From: Blautia obeum ATCC 29174
Lineage (GTDB): Bacteria; Bacillota; Clostridia; Lachnospirales; Lachnospiraceae
Direction of reading: 5' to 3'
NCBI RefSeq assembly: GCF_025147765.1
Contig: NZ_CP102265.1
Location: 2,765,001 to 2,829,000 of the forward strand
DNA: 64,000 bases
In this document: positions 8,682 through 17,697 of the stretch, piece by piece
Layout of the letters: each line of letters begins with the position of its first letter
How positions within the stretch are numbered: position 1 is the first letter of the stretch
Made by a program: the position numbers and the translations under genes
The notes under the pieces: generated by a model
Seen by the model: only the letters and a program-made list of their open reading frames with translations
What the model was told of the DNA's origin: nothing
Databases searched by the model: none

Positions 8682-10100
8682 TTATCTTGTAACGATATCA
8701 ACCGGAATATTGAAGATTTTTGCTACCTTCAGAATTGTATCGATATGTCTTCCTGTAGCTGCTGCCATATGATGTGTCGGGCCAGCTTCGCTCCAGCGGT
8801 TAACAAACTCTCTTGCTCCACATGTAAAGCGTGTTCTCATGTTTGTATCACCGAAGGAAAGGATAGGTCCTTCTTCGTTTACACCTTCTGCTACAACAAA
8901 TTTGAAGTGTCCGTCTTTATCCTGTGTGATTGCAAGATAGGTAACCGGACCTGTGTATGGATAGAACTGTGTCAGGTATCCGCCGCCTGTTTTACCGTGG
9001 AATACCGGCACGATCTTCATGGTAGGTTTCTTATCGGAAATATCAGCATCTCCACTTCCGGAATGTCCGATAATGCAGATGTCCTCATTAAAGTCGATGG
9101 AATACATTTCTGACAGCTGACCTGTACCTGAAATTGTCTTCAGGATACTCATTGCCATGGCAACTTTCATATCACCTTCTACAGCGCATGCTGTACCCTG
9201 TTTGATCAGCATGGAAAATGCCGGAATCAGCATACTGTCAAGGACACCAGCTTTACCCTGAGCAAATCCGTCGTAATGAGAAGCAACCATGCTGAGGTGT
9301 TCATCTTTAACCCATTTTTCAAATGCTACAACGTATTTTGCCATATCCCATACTTTTTCGATTGTGCCGCCATCTTCGATATCGAATGTATCAAGAATAT
9401 CCTGAGCTTTTGCGCGGATTGCTTCTTCATCTGTAATATCATCAGCGATAGCCCACATTTTTTCCCAGTCAAACTGTTTTGTGTACAGGAACATTCTGTT
9501 GTACAGGTTTGTCTCATCGATGTAAAGGTCCATCATACCCGGATATGGTCTTCCGATCTGAGCTATGTTAGTATCACGGAATCTTCTTCTGACCTGAGCA
9601 GCTTTACACCAGTCTTCAATCTCAGCCTGAACAGCCGGATCTCCACCTTCTACAACACCTGTGATAACAGCGTGTCTCTTGCCTGCTCTTTCAAGGTCAG
9701 CAACAGCTTCACCAACAGCACCGCAGGCATATCCTTCACCAAGCCATGCAGCGATATCTGTGTGATCGTAATCCAGTGCTTTCAGTTTCTGAACGTTAAC
9801 CAGAACAACTGGCACATCCAGATCACGGATTGCAGGAAGCATATTGTAAGATGTAGCATAAGTCAGCATCTGAAGGAAAACGATGTCTACATCAGCTGCA
9901 CGGAATTTATCTCCAGCTACCATAGACTGTTCTTTTGTTGTTACCATTCCTCCGTCAATGATCTCTACTGTATCAGGAATTGTCTTCTTGAATGCCTCAT
10001 ACTGAGCTTCAAACTCAGGTACCAGTGATGGGAACTGAGGAAGATATGCTCCTAATGCGATAGAAAATACACCAACTTTTGCCTTTGTGTTTACTAACAT
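8682..10100 (-). CDS. L-fucose/L-arabinose isomerase family protein (aldose-ketose isomerase)
   Basis: A 472-residue enzyme of the FucI/AraA fold family, expected to interconvert an aldose and a ketose with a divalent metal. Features in order: KVGVFSIALGAYLPQFP at the N-terminus, a DIVFLQMLTYATSYNM domain-1 strand, VASHYDGFAQGK near 270, and a C-terminal GPTHHMAAATGRHID stretch with likely metal/substrate histidines. It is much shorter than classic FucI (about 590) and differs from RhaA. It lies 18 bp downstream of a rhamnulokinase on one transcript, so L-rhamnose, L-fucose or L-arabinose are candidate substrates. RBS AGGAGG before ATG fixes the start. Exact substrate not assigned. Confidence 0.85.
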   Translation of the reverse strand: MLVNTKAKVGVFSIALGAYLPQFPSLVPEFEAQYEAFKKTIPDTVEIIDGGMVTTKEQSMVAGDKFRAADVDIVFLQMLTYATSYNMLPAIRDLDVPVVLVNVQKLKALDYDHTDIAAWLGEGYACGAVGEAVADLERAGKRHAVITGVVEGGDPAVQAEIEDWCKAAQVRRRFRDTNIAQIGRPYPGMMDLYIDETNLYNRMFLYTKQFDWEKMWAIADDITDEEAIRAKAQDILDTFDIEDGGTIEKVWDMAKYVVAFEKWVKDEHLSMVASHYDGFAQGKAGVLDSMLIPAFSMLIKQGTACAVEGDMKVAMAMSILKTISGTGQLSEMYSIDFNEDICIIGHSGSGDADISDKKPTMKIVPVFHGKTGGGYLTQFYPYTGPVTYLAITQDKDGHFKFVVAEGVNEEGPILSFGDTNMRTRFTCGAREFVNRWSEAGPTHHMAAATGRHIDTILKVAKIFNIPVDIVTR

Positions 10101-10118
10101 AGTAAAACCTCCTATTTG

Positions 10119-11519
10119 TTATTTATAAATTTTGATCCCGAAGGACTCGTGGATCGTTGTACGAGCCTCTTCTACGGATTTAAAATCTCCGGCTTTCAGC
10201 ATCTGTGCTGTAATATTACCAATTGCTGTTGCTTCGCCAGGGCCAGCATGAACTTCTTTTCCTGTAGCTTTTGCTGTCAGTTCATTAAGGTATCCAGCGT
10301 TAGAGCCTCCGCCAACTACATGAATACGGCTGTAAGTTCTTCCTGTGATCTCTTCCAGTTCTTTTGCTGTTTTTGCATAGCATTCAGCAAGACTGGTGTA
10401 GATAACTGTTGCGATCTCGCCCATTGTTTCCGGAACTTTCTGTCCTGTTCTACGGCAGTAGTCTTTTACTTCTTCTGTCATATTTTCTGGAGAAAGGAAA
10501 CATTCATCATTTGCATTTACTCTGGACGGGAAGTCTTTTGCTTCTTCTGCCATTGCGCAGATTTCTGCAAAGCTGTATTTGTCATTTACTTCATGACGTA
10601 CAGACTGGATCATCCACAGACCCATGATGTTTTTGATGTAACGGAAACGTCCTTCGTATCCACCTTCGTTTGTGAAGTTCAGTTCACAGCTCTTTGCGGA
10701 GCAGTCCGGAGTTTTTCTTTCGATACCCATCAGTGACCATGTTCCGGAGCTGATGTAGATGAAGTCATCATCGTTTGCCGGTACTGCAAGAACAGCGGAT
10801 CCTGTATCATGAGTTGCAGGTGCAACTACTTCCAGGTCAAATCCAACTTCTTTCTGAAGTTCTTCTGTCAGATGTCCAACTACTGTTCCAGGCATGATCA
10901 GTTTCTGGAAAATTCTTCTTGGATATCCAAGTTTGTCAATGATCTCATAATCCCAGTCTTTTGTTTCAGCGTTAACCATCTGTCCTGTTGTAGCTTCTGT
11001 ATATTCACAAGTCTTCTGTCCTGTCAGAAGGAAATGGAAATAATCCGGTACATGAAGCAGAGTTTCTGCTTTTTCCAGATATTCAGGATGTTTTGTCTTA
11101 ACTGCCATAAGCTGATAAATAGTATTGTAAATAGCTTTCTGGATACCAGTTCTTGCATACAGTTCTTCTACTGGAATGAATTTGTAAACTTCTTCATCCA
11201 TGCCTTCTGTACGGTGATCACGATATCCTACAGTGTTTCCAAGTACTTTGTCTTCTTTGTCAAGAAGAACGAAGTCAACGCCCCAGGTATCAACACCCAT
11301 ACTTACCGGAATCTTGCCGATTTCTTTACATTTTTTAAGACCAGCAACGATTTCTGTAAAAATTCGGTCGAATTCCCAACAGAGTTCTCCGTCTTTCTTA
11401 ACCATACCATTTTCGAAACGATGGATTTCTTCAAGTTCCATCTTTCCGTTTTCCATGTGTCCAAGAATCAGACGTCCACTGGATGCGCCCATATCTACTG
11501 CTGCATAATATGTTGCCAT
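10119..11519 (-). CDS. rhaB: Rhamnulokinase (FGGY family)
   Basis: A 466-residue sugar kinase of the RhaB branch: YYAAVDMGASSGRLILG at the N-terminus, MGVDTWGVDFVLLD near 92, ATHDTGSAVLAVP near 235 and ISSGTWSLMG near 257. It phosphorylates L-rhamnulose to L-rhamnulose-1-phosphate in the cytosol; RhaB-type enzymes may also take L-fuculose. No dedicated aldolase is adjacent, so product cleavage could fall to the class II aldolase of the BMC locus (59040-59909). First gene of a two-gene operon with its own promoter and operator. Start ATG 11519 after AGGAGG. Confidence 0.87.
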   Translation of the reverse strand: MATYYAAVDMGASSGRLILGHMENGKMELEEIHRFENGMVKKDGELCWEFDRIFTEIVAGLKKCKEIGKIPVSMGVDTWGVDFVLLDKEDKVLGNTVGYRDHRTEGMDEEVYKFIPVEELYARTGIQKAIYNTIYQLMAVKTKHPEYLEKAETLLHVPDYFHFLLTGQKTCEYTEATTGQMVNAETKDWDYEIIDKLGYPRRIFQKLIMPGTVVGHLTEELQKEVGFDLEVVAPATHDTGSAVLAVPANDDDFIYISSGTWSLMGIERKTPDCSAKSCELNFTNEGGYEGRFRYIKNIMGLWMIQSVRHEVNDKYSFAEICAMAEEAKDFPSRVNANDECFLSPENMTEEVKDYCRRTGQKVPETMGEIATVIYTSLAECYAKTAKELEEITGRTYSRIHVVGGGSNAGYLNELTAKATGKEVHAGPGEATAIGNITAQMLKAGDFKSVEEARTTIHESFGIKIYK

Positions 11520-11550
11520 TGTTAAATCCTCCTAAATATGTAAGATGTGT

Positions 11551-11584
11551 ATAGCATTTATTGTTGTGCAAAATGCTATGTCAA
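11551..11584 (-). promoter_or_regulatory. Promoter of the rhaB operon with an overlapping inverted-repeat operator
   Basis: Minus strand: -35 TTGACA (11584-11579), 17-bp spacer, -10 ATAAAT (11561-11556). A perfect inverted repeat ATAGCATTT / AAATGCTAT (11551-11559 and 11571-11579, 11-bp centre) fills the spacer and -10. This is the position expected for a repressor site. The regulator is not evident nearby. Confidence 0.6.
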
Positions 11585-11706
11585 AAAGGTTCTTTCATAT
11601 TTGATAATAACATAATATCCTAAAAAGCGATAAATGTTAAGAACCTCGTTTGTAAAAAAAAGTGTCCTCAGTTGCTTTATTGAAGTAAATTGTGAATGTG
11701 TTACTT

Positions 11707-11741
11707 AAAAAACCCCCAGGGCAAATGCCCTGGGGGTTTTC
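11707..11741. terminator. Intrinsic terminator after the sugar-binding protein gene
   Basis: Ten-base perfect stem CCCCCAGGGC / GCCCTGGGGG (11713-11722, 11727-11736), loop AAAT, flanked by A-run and T-run on opposite sides. It insulates the transporter operon from rhaB. Confidence 0.9.
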
Positions 11742-11756
11742 ACCCTAAACTAAAGA

Positions 11757-12872
11757 TTAGTCATAAAGGTTTGGAGCGATTTCTTCATCGTCCATGTTTG
11801 TAGAATCATACCAGTAACCATCTGTAGGAACATCTTCAAGCTCCTGTCCGTTAGCTGCTGCTGTCAGAGCGTAAATTGCATAGTAGCCCATCATCAGAGG
11901 AGACTGTGTAACTGCACCAAGGAATGTTCCGTCCTGAACTGCTGCTTTGATGATAGAACCAGCGTCGAAACCAACACCGATAACATCGCCTGCTGCTGCG
12001 TCAGATCCAAGAACGTTCAGGTTAGCGTTAGCTGCAAGAACACCTTCTGCTGCTGTCTGGTTGGAACCGAAGATAGCGATGCAGTTTTCTTTGGAAAGGA
12101 TAGCCTGAGCTTCGTTAGAGCAAAGCTCTACAGTTGTCTGTGCCGGTACAGCAACCTGGATAACAACGTCTGCGTCAGCTTCTGTTGCATCAGCGTTTTT
12201 AGCTGCGTTTACATAGAATTCGTTTCCAGCAACTGCTACTGTTTTTCCGTCAGCCTGAAGCAGTTCGATCATTTTGTCGATGAATCCGCCACCACGCTGC
12301 TGGATGTTCTGAGCTGTAGCATCCTGGTTAACTTCACCGATGACAACCTGTCCTTCTGCGTTAGCTACAACATCTTTGATTGCGTTGTACATATTTTCAG
12401 CTGCTACAGAACCAGCCTGAGCGTTGTCTGTACAAACTTCGCAAGCGATAGATCCTTCTGGAGCATCTGCGATACCTGTATCGAATGTAACAACCGGGAT
12501 TCCTTTAGATACACAATCGTTCAGAGCGTCAAGAACGGAAGATGTATCACAAGCTGCAAGTCCTAATCCTTTCGGGTTGGAAGCGATTGCTGTGTTGATC
12601 ATGTTAACCTGGTCAGCGATATCAGATTCACTGTTCGGTCCCTGTGCTGTGTAAGTAACACCAAGTTCTTCAGCAGCTTTCTTCATACCTTCCTGTGCTG
12701 CATCCCAGTATGTGGACTGGAAAGATTTAACCATCATCGGGAACTCATAAGCTTCATTTGCTTTGAGATCTTTGAACTGATCCGGAAGATCAGCTGCCAT
12801 AACTGTTGATGCGGACATTCCTGCTACCATTGCTGCACAGATGCTTAATGCTACTACCTTTTTGAAATTCAT
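11757..12872 (-). CDS. Sugar ABC transporter substrate-binding protein (CUT2, ribose/xylose-type)
   Basis: A 371-residue periplasmic-binding-protein-like protein (Peripla_BP_4 family): signal peptide at 1-27 (KKVVALSICAAMVAGMSAS then VMA before ADLP), MVKSFQSTYWDAAQEGMKKAAEEL near 47-70 and IPVVTFDTGIAD near 123. It binds sugar outside the cell for the permeases upstream. There is no lipobox cysteine at the cleavage site; the only early Cys is preceded by Leu-Ser-Ile, which does not fit. Tethering is therefore unexplained. Last gene of the transporter set, with a probable own promoter and a terminator. Substrate unknown; a deoxy-hexose or pentose is plausible from context. Confidence 0.9.
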   Translation of the reverse strand: MNFKKVVALSICAAMVAGMSASTVMAADLPDQFKDLKANEAYEFPMMVKSFQSTYWDAAQEGMKKAAEELGVTYTAQGPNSESDIADQVNMINTAIASNPKGLGLAACDTSSVLDALNDCVSKGIPVVTFDTGIADAPEGSIACEVCTDNAQAGSVAAENMYNAIKDVVANAEGQVVIGEVNQDATAQNIQQRGGGFIDKMIELLQADGKTVAVAGNEFYVNAAKNADATEADADVVIQVAVPAQTTVELCSNEAQAILSKENCIAIFGSNQTAAEGVLAANANLNVLGSDAAAGDVIGVGFDAGSIIKAAVQDGTFLGAVTQSPLMMGYYAIYALTAAANGQELEDVPTDGYWYDSTNMDDEEIAPNLYD

Positions 12873-12898
12873 AATTTACTTCCTCCTTATAAATATAA

Positions 12899-12927
12899 AT
12901 TATATAGTTTTTATGATGATACGTCAG
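12899..12927 (-). promoter_or_regulatory. Possible internal promoter for the binding-protein gene
   Basis: Minus strand CTGACG (12927-12922), 17-bp spacer, TATAAT (12904-12899), in the 172-bp gap between permease and binding-protein genes. The -35 hexamer is part of a CGTCAG/CTGACG hairpin. It would allow extra binding protein relative to permease. Confidence 0.4.
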
Positions 12928-13044
12928 TAGGAAATTGTCTGACGCCCCACATCCTTATGAAGTTTTAATAAATATTCAATTTCTTTTACAGCAGAGCGGA
13001 TATCTATAATCCACTGTGCTGTTTAAATCATTCATTTATACTGC

Positions 13045-14025
13045 TTACATAGCAGCTTTTTTCTTTTCTTTGATGATATCAATCAGGACTGCTACGATAA
13101 GTACAAGACCTGTGATGATCTGCTGCCAGTTAGCCTGCAGGCCGATATATGGAAGACCTGTCTTCAGGAGCATGATAACGAAGATACCAACAAATGTTCC
13201 GATTACGGAACCGTAACCACCGGTTGCCGCAACACCACCAACGAATACACCGCCGATAGCATCCATTTCAAGTCCGGCACCTGTACCAGGCTGTACGGTA
13301 GGTGTTACTGCTGCATAAGCGATTGCTGCAAGTCCTACGAACAGACCACATACTACGTATACCATAACGTGGTAGAATTTTACATTGATTCCAGAAAGAG
13401 CTGCTGCTTCTTTGTTAGATCCGATTGCGATAGTGTAACGTCCGAATTTTGTGTGATTCAGAACGAATTCCATCAGCAGAACCAGAAGAACCATCCACAG
13501 GAACCCGATCGGATAACGGGAAGCACTTCTTCCTGTACCAACTGTGATCTTGAAGATTGAGTGGAACCATCCACCATCCTGTGTAAGTCCCGGCCATGGT
13601 GTTGCGCTGCAGAGAGAACCAGCACCACGGGTGATCATACATGTACAAAGAGTTGCAAGGAACGGCGGCAGGTTCATAACACCGATGAGCACACCATTCA
13701 GGGCTCCAATGACGAGTCCAAGTACCAGGCAGAGCACCATAGCTGCTGCTACCGGCCATCCATGGCTTCTTACCATTGTTCCGGCGATAAGTGCATAACA
13801 AACCATACCGGTTCCGATTGACAGGTCTACACCACCAGTGATAAGTGGGAATGTAACACCGATTGCCATCAGAAGATCATAGTAAGAGAAATCCAACATA
13901 CTTAAGAGAGTTGTATACTGTCTGAACTCCTTACTCATAATGGAGAAGATCGCTGTCAGAGCGATGATAACCAGTAATACAATAAATCTCTGATCACTTA
14001 TAATACTTTTTTTCTTCTTAGTCAT
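13045..14025 (-). CDS. Sugar ABC transporter permease (CUT2), second
   Basis: A 326-residue integral membrane permease (BPD_transp_2 / RbsC family) with about eight to ten hydrophobic helices. It carries the family's VDLSIGTGMVCYALIAG near 66 and a LSGINVKFYHVMVYVVCGLFVG stretch near 215-235 that includes the coupling region. It follows the ATPase gene by 11 bp. It resembles the permease at 15569 but is a distinct gene, so the pair probably forms a heterodimeric channel. RBS AGGAGG precedes ATG. Confidence 0.93.
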   Translation of the reverse strand: MTKKKKSIISDQRFIVLLVIIALTAIFSIMSKEFRQYTTLLSMLDFSYYDLLMAIGVTFPLITGGVDLSIGTGMVCYALIAGTMVRSHGWPVAAAMVLCLVLGLVIGALNGVLIGVMNLPPFLATLCTCMITRGAGSLCSATPWPGLTQDGGWFHSIFKITVGTGRSASRYPIGFLWMVLLVLLMEFVLNHTKFGRYTIAIGSNKEAAALSGINVKFYHVMVYVVCGLFVGLAAIAYAAVTPTVQPGTGAGLEMDAIGGVFVGGVAATGGYGSVIGTFVGIFVIMLLKTGLPYIGLQANWQQIITGLVLIVAVLIDIIKEKKKAAM

Positions 14026-14036
14026 GACTATCCTCC

Positions 14037-15548
14037 TTAATCGATATTTCTTGTGGCCTTATCCATGATGCGTTCCTGTGTAGCTTCGGAAATATCAATA
14101 TTTCCAGTTACTTTACCTTCGCACATAACGATGATACGGTCACTCAAACGGAGAATTTCTGTCATTTCAGAAGAAATCATGATGATTGATTTTCCTTCTG
14201 CTGCCAGTTTACTCATTAACTTGTAAATTTCGTTCTTGGCACCAACGTCGATACCTCTTGTAGGTTCGTCGAAAATCAGGATGTCACTGTCGCGGGTAAG
14301 CCATTTAGCAATAACAACTTTCTGCTGGTTACCACCGGAAAGGTTAACTACCAGCTGATCACCGCTTGGTGTCTTAGTTGCCAGTTCTTTAACATATCTT
14401 TCGCTGACTTCTTTTTCTTTTGCCTTATTGATGAAGATTCCATTTGTGAACTCTTCCATTGTTGCCAGTGTTGTGTTTTCGTTAACAGATTTCTGAACTA
14501 CAACACCATATCTTCTTCTGTCCTCTGACAGATAACCGATACCATATTTAACAGCATCCTGCGGGCTGTTGATTGTAACTTCTCTGAGCTGTCCGCTCTT
14601 GTCCATAATGGAAATCTTTCCACTCTGTTTCGGGTCTGCTCCGAAAAGTGCTCTTGCAGTCTCTGTACGTCCTGCACCCATAAGTCCCGAGAAACCAAGA
14701 ATTTCACCTTTGCGAAGTTCAAAGCTTACGTCCTGAACCATCTTACCAGCGTTCAGATGTTCTACTTTAAGAACAACCGGTGCATCTGGTGCAACCATGC
14801 TGTGTTCCTTCGGATCTTCATAAATAACACGACCAACCATCATGTTAATGATGTCTTCTTTTGTACTGTCTTTTGTGATCAGAGTTCCTACATATCCACC
14901 ATCTCGCATGACTGTTACACGGTCTGTGATAACTTTGATCTCATCCATACGATGTGAGATATATACGATACCGAGATTCTTCTCACGAAGATCACGAATG
15001 ATTACAAACAGGTCAGCGATTTCTTTTTCTGTAAGAGCTGCTGACGGCTCATCGAAGATGATAACTTCTGCTTTGTGGGAAATAGCTTTTGCGATCTCAC
15101 ACATCTGCTGTTTACCAACAGTAAGGTTGCTCATCTTTTCTCTTGGGTCGATTTCAATGTTCAGATCCTTGAATAACTTCTTGGAATCTTCAACCATCTT
15201 CTTATCATCTACACGGATACCTTTTTTCGGCTCACGTCCGATAAAGATGTTCTGTGCAACTGTAAGGTCACCGACCATGTTTAATTCCTGATGTACGATT
15301 ACGATACCATTGTCCTGTGCTTCACGAGTATTGTGAAAAGCAACTTCCTGGCCTTTGTATGTAATAGATCCGGAATCTTTCTGATAAATACCGGTAAGAA
15401 CTTTCATAAGTGTTGATTTACCGGCACCGTTCTCTCCCATAAGTGCATGTACTTCACCGCGTCTCACTTCGAAGTTAACGTGATCCAGGGCATGAACTCC
15501 AGGAAAGGACTTATCAATATCCTTCATTGTTAAAATAACGTCACCCAT
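14037..15548 (-). CDS. Sugar ABC transporter ATP-binding protein (RbsA/MglA type, two ATPase domains)
   Basis: A 503-residue tandem ATPase. First half: Walker A GENGAGKST near 40, LTVGKQQMCEIAKA signature and Walker B VIIFDEPSAAL. Second half: degenerate Walker A-like GLMGAGRTE near 291, NLSGGNQQKVVIAKWL signature and ILIFDEPTRGIDVGAK. The degenerate second P-loop is normal for CUT2 ATPases. It drives sugar import through the permeases on either side. Gaps to both permease genes are 11 and 20 bp, so this is one operon. Confidence 0.95.
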   Translation of the reverse strand: MGDVILTMKDIDKSFPGVHALDHVNFEVRRGEVHALMGENGAGKSTLMKVLTGIYQKDSGSITYKGQEVAFHNTREAQDNGIVIVHQELNMVGDLTVAQNIFIGREPKKGIRVDDKKMVEDSKKLFKDLNIEIDPREKMSNLTVGKQQMCEIAKAISHKAEVIIFDEPSAALTEKEIADLFVIIRDLREKNLGIVYISHRMDEIKVITDRVTVMRDGGYVGTLITKDSTKEDIINMMVGRVIYEDPKEHSMVAPDAPVVLKVEHLNAGKMVQDVSFELRKGEILGFSGLMGAGRTETARALFGADPKQSGKISIMDKSGQLREVTINSPQDAVKYGIGYLSEDRRRYGVVVQKSVNENTTLATMEEFTNGIFINKAKEKEVSERYVKELATKTPSGDQLVVNLSGGNQQKVVIAKWLTRDSDILIFDEPTRGIDVGAKNEIYKLMSKLAAEGKSIIMISSEMTEILRLSDRIIVMCEGKVTGNIDISEATQERIMDKATRNID

Positions 15549-15568
15549 TGTTTCATCCTCCCTTTCGA

Positions 15569-16546
15569 TCAGTTCTTTCTACGTCTTGCAGAAACGTCGG
15601 CATATACAGCTACGATTACGATGATACCTGTGATGATCATCTGCTGTCCTTTACCAAGACCAAATGCCATGATACCCTGCTGCAGAAGAGAGATAATAAA
15701 TACACCGATTACAGTACCACCGATGGAAGCAAGTCCACCAACCATGGATGTACCACCCATTACACAACCAGCGATTGCTTCGTTGTTGTACTGATCGCCA
15801 TAACCTGGCTGAACGGTTGTATATGTTGCTACAAAGAACAGTGCTGCGATTCCAACAAGGAATCCACAGATTACATATGCAAGCATGTTCCATTTCTTGG
15901 TATCTACACCAGAAAGTCTAACTGCTTCGCTGTTGGATCCAAGGCAAAGGATGTAACGTCCTGGTTTTGTATTGTAAAGAACGATACCACATACAACTGC
16001 CATTCCGAGGAAGATTACCAGACCTACCGGGAATCCGTTAACTGATACGATGCTACGGAACCATCCGTTTTTCGGATCACTGCTCAGCGGCCAGCTTACA
16101 GACTGTGTTTTTGTAAATACAGAAGCGATACCTTTTGCGATATTCATGGATGCCATGGATACGATAAATGCCGGAACTGACAGATAAGATACCAGCCATC
16201 CGTTGAAGATACCGAATGCAAGGCCGATCAGAATGCAGATAACCATTGCTGCTGCACATGGAACACCATAAGATGTCATGCAGTAACCGGATACCAGTGC
16301 ACAACAGAACATAACCGGTCCGATGGAGAAATCGATTCCTCCGGTTGCGATTACGAACGTAACACCAAGTGACAGGAAGCCCAAGAAGTATACATAGTTC
16401 AATGTGGACTTAATGCTGTCTCCAACAGGGAATTTATTTCCCAGCACTACCTTAAAAACTGCGAACATCACTATCAGAATACATACAAGTAAGATTCTGT
16501 TCAGTCCGAGCTTTTTGACTATTGGATTTTGTTTCAGCTTTTCCAA
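15569..16546 (-). CDS. Sugar ABC transporter permease (CUT2), first
   Basis: A polytopic permease of about 325 residues (RbsC family) with GIDFSIGPVMFCCALVSGY near 82-100 and VRLSGVDTKKWNMLAYVICG near 220. A TTG start at 16546 is preferred because AAGGAGGGT lies 8 bases before it; an in-frame GTG at 16576 lies upstream of that site and would add ten residues. First gene of the transporter operon, with a promoter just upstream and a terminator separating it from the sensor operon. Confidence 0.9.
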   Translation of the reverse strand: MEKLKQNPIVKKLGLNRILLVCILIVMFAVFKVVLGNKFPVGDSIKSTLNYVYFLGFLSLGVTFVIATGGIDFSIGPVMFCCALVSGYCMTSYGVPCAAAMVICILIGLAFGIFNGWLVSYLSVPAFIVSMASMNIAKGIASVFTKTQSVSWPLSSDPKNGWFRSIVSVNGFPVGLVIFLGMAVVCGIVLYNTKPGRYILCLGSNSEAVRLSGVDTKKWNMLAYVICGFLVGIAALFFVATYTTVQPGYGDQYNNEAIAGCVMGGTSMVGGLASIGGTVIGVFIISLLQQGIMAFGLGKGQQMIITGIIVIVAVYADVSARRRKN

Positions 16547-16594
16547 TGTTTCACCCTCCTTAAAAGTTTTACACACAACTCTTGCGTTTTCTAT

Positions 16595-16623
16595 ATAATA
16601 CCGTTAAACCCGCACAAATGTAA
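16595..16623 (-). promoter_or_regulatory. Promoter of the sugar ABC transporter operon
   Basis: Minus strand TTACAT (16623-16618), 17-bp spacer, TATTAT (16600-16595). It lies between the terminator at 16638-16686 and the first permease gene. The weak -35 fits activation by the adjacent response regulator. Confidence 0.55.
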
Positions 16624-16637
16624 TGGAATATCTTCCA

Positions 16638-16686
16638 AAAAAAGGTTAAATATTTACGGTTCGTACATAAATATTTAACCTTTTTT
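16638..16686. terminator. Long A/T-rich hairpin terminator between sensor and transporter operons
   Basis: A 19-bp perfect stem (16638-16656 with 16668-16686) around an 11-base loop, with A-run and T-run ends. It ends the sensor operon on the minus strand and could also serve as a regulator-binding dyad. Confidence 0.75.
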
Positions 16687-16707
16687 ATAATAATTTCATT
16701 ATTTACT

Positions 16708-17697
16708 TTATGAAAGCTTCAGCGTATTAAACGGAAAAAGCAGTTTTTCGATCTCACTATTGTACATATTGTCAGGTGTAACCAGTTCACAACCGGAATT
16801 CACATCTTTCTCATAATCTTTCCCTCTGAGCATACGTACAGTTTCCTTCACACCCATATACCCCATCTTGAAAGCTTTCTGAACAACAAGCGCTTTAAAT
16901 ACACCATTTTCCATCAGCTGAACAGCTTCCTGTGAACTGTCGACACCAACTACCTGAATCCGGTCTTTCGCTCCAGCTGCCTTAACTGCCCTTGCAGCAC
17001 CTACTGATGAATATTCGTTCATTCCTGCGATCATCTTAAGATTCGGATATTTTTGCATAAGTTCATTTGTCAGTTTACGTGATTTCTCATACTGCGAATC
17101 ACAATATACAACCTCAACAATATTATCTGCCAGATCTCCGAGTCCTTTGCGAAATCCCTCTTCTCTCTCCACTGCGGTGGATACACCCTTCACATGGGCC
17201 ACGATCGCAATCTGATCATCCGGTCCGAGAAGTGATGCCGCAAATTTACCGAGTTTCTCTCCTGCTTCCAGATTGTCCGTTGCAACCGTCAGATCCTGCA
17301 CCGGTTCTTCCGTATAGGAATCAATAAAACTGATCCTAATTCCTTTTTCCTTTGCTTCATCCAATATTTTGTTGGATTCTGTAAAACTGGATGGAGAGAT
17401 CAGAATCGCATCCGGTCCCTCTTCAATCGCCTCTTTCAGTAGTTCATTCTGTCGTTCCACATCATTTTCTTCTGTCGGCGCCTTGATCTCGATTGTTGCA
17501 TTGTACTCCTGTGCTGCCATTCTGGTTCCCAGGATCAGTGCTTTCCAGAAATCATTTGTCTTGTCTACGACCTTTGGAATATACACAAGCGAAAGCCTGC
17601 GCTCATCAATTCTTTTCTGGCGATACCAGATGCCACCTCCGATTCCGCTGATCAGACAGACTACCAGGAAGATACTCAGCCATTTTTTCTTTTTCAT
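16708..17697 (-). CDS. Membrane-anchored sugar-binding sensor protein (partner of the histidine kinase)
   Basis: A 329-residue periplasmic-binding-protein fold (Peripla_BP_4) with one N-terminal transmembrane helix (KKKKWLSIFLVVCLISGIGG) and no lipobox, so it looks anchored rather than released. Family cues: LVYIPKVVDKTNDFWKALI near 38, GPDAILISPSSF near 94, GMNEYSSVGAARAVK near 219 and IQVVGVDSSQEA near 242. It overlaps the kinase gene by 4 bp. Known clostridial systems (XylFII-LytS type) pair such a protein with a kinase to sense sugar and switch on an ABC transporter, and the same arrangement is seen here. The sensing role is inferred. Confidence 0.85.
   Translation of the reverse strand: MKKKKWLSIFLVVCLISGIGGGIWYRQKRIDERRLSLVYIPKVVDKTNDFWKALILGTRMAAQEYNATIEIKAPTEENDVERQNELLKEAIEEGPDAILISPSSFTESNKILDEAKEKGIRISFIDSYTEEPVQDLTVATDNLEAGEKLGKFAASLLGPDDQIAIVAHVKGVSTAVEREEGFRKGLGDLADNIVEVVYCDSQYEKSRKLTNELMQKYPNLKMIAGMNEYSSVGAARAVKAAGAKDRIQVVGVDSSQEAVQLMENGVFKALVVQKAFKMGYMGVKETVRMLRGKDYEKDVNSGCELVTPDNMYNSEIEKLLFPFNTLKLS

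Noticed and set aside
9276..11525. Long plus-strand open frames (about 250, 206 and 238 codons) opposite the isomerase and rhamnulokinase genes
   Set aside because: They lie wholly antisense to well-supported genes, have Cys/Phe/Ser-rich compositions typical of reversed coding sequence, and lack ribosome sites.
12922..12950. CGTCAG/CTGACG hairpin after the permease gene as a terminator
   Set aside because: No T-run follows on the minus strand; the short stem more likely overlaps a promoter -35.
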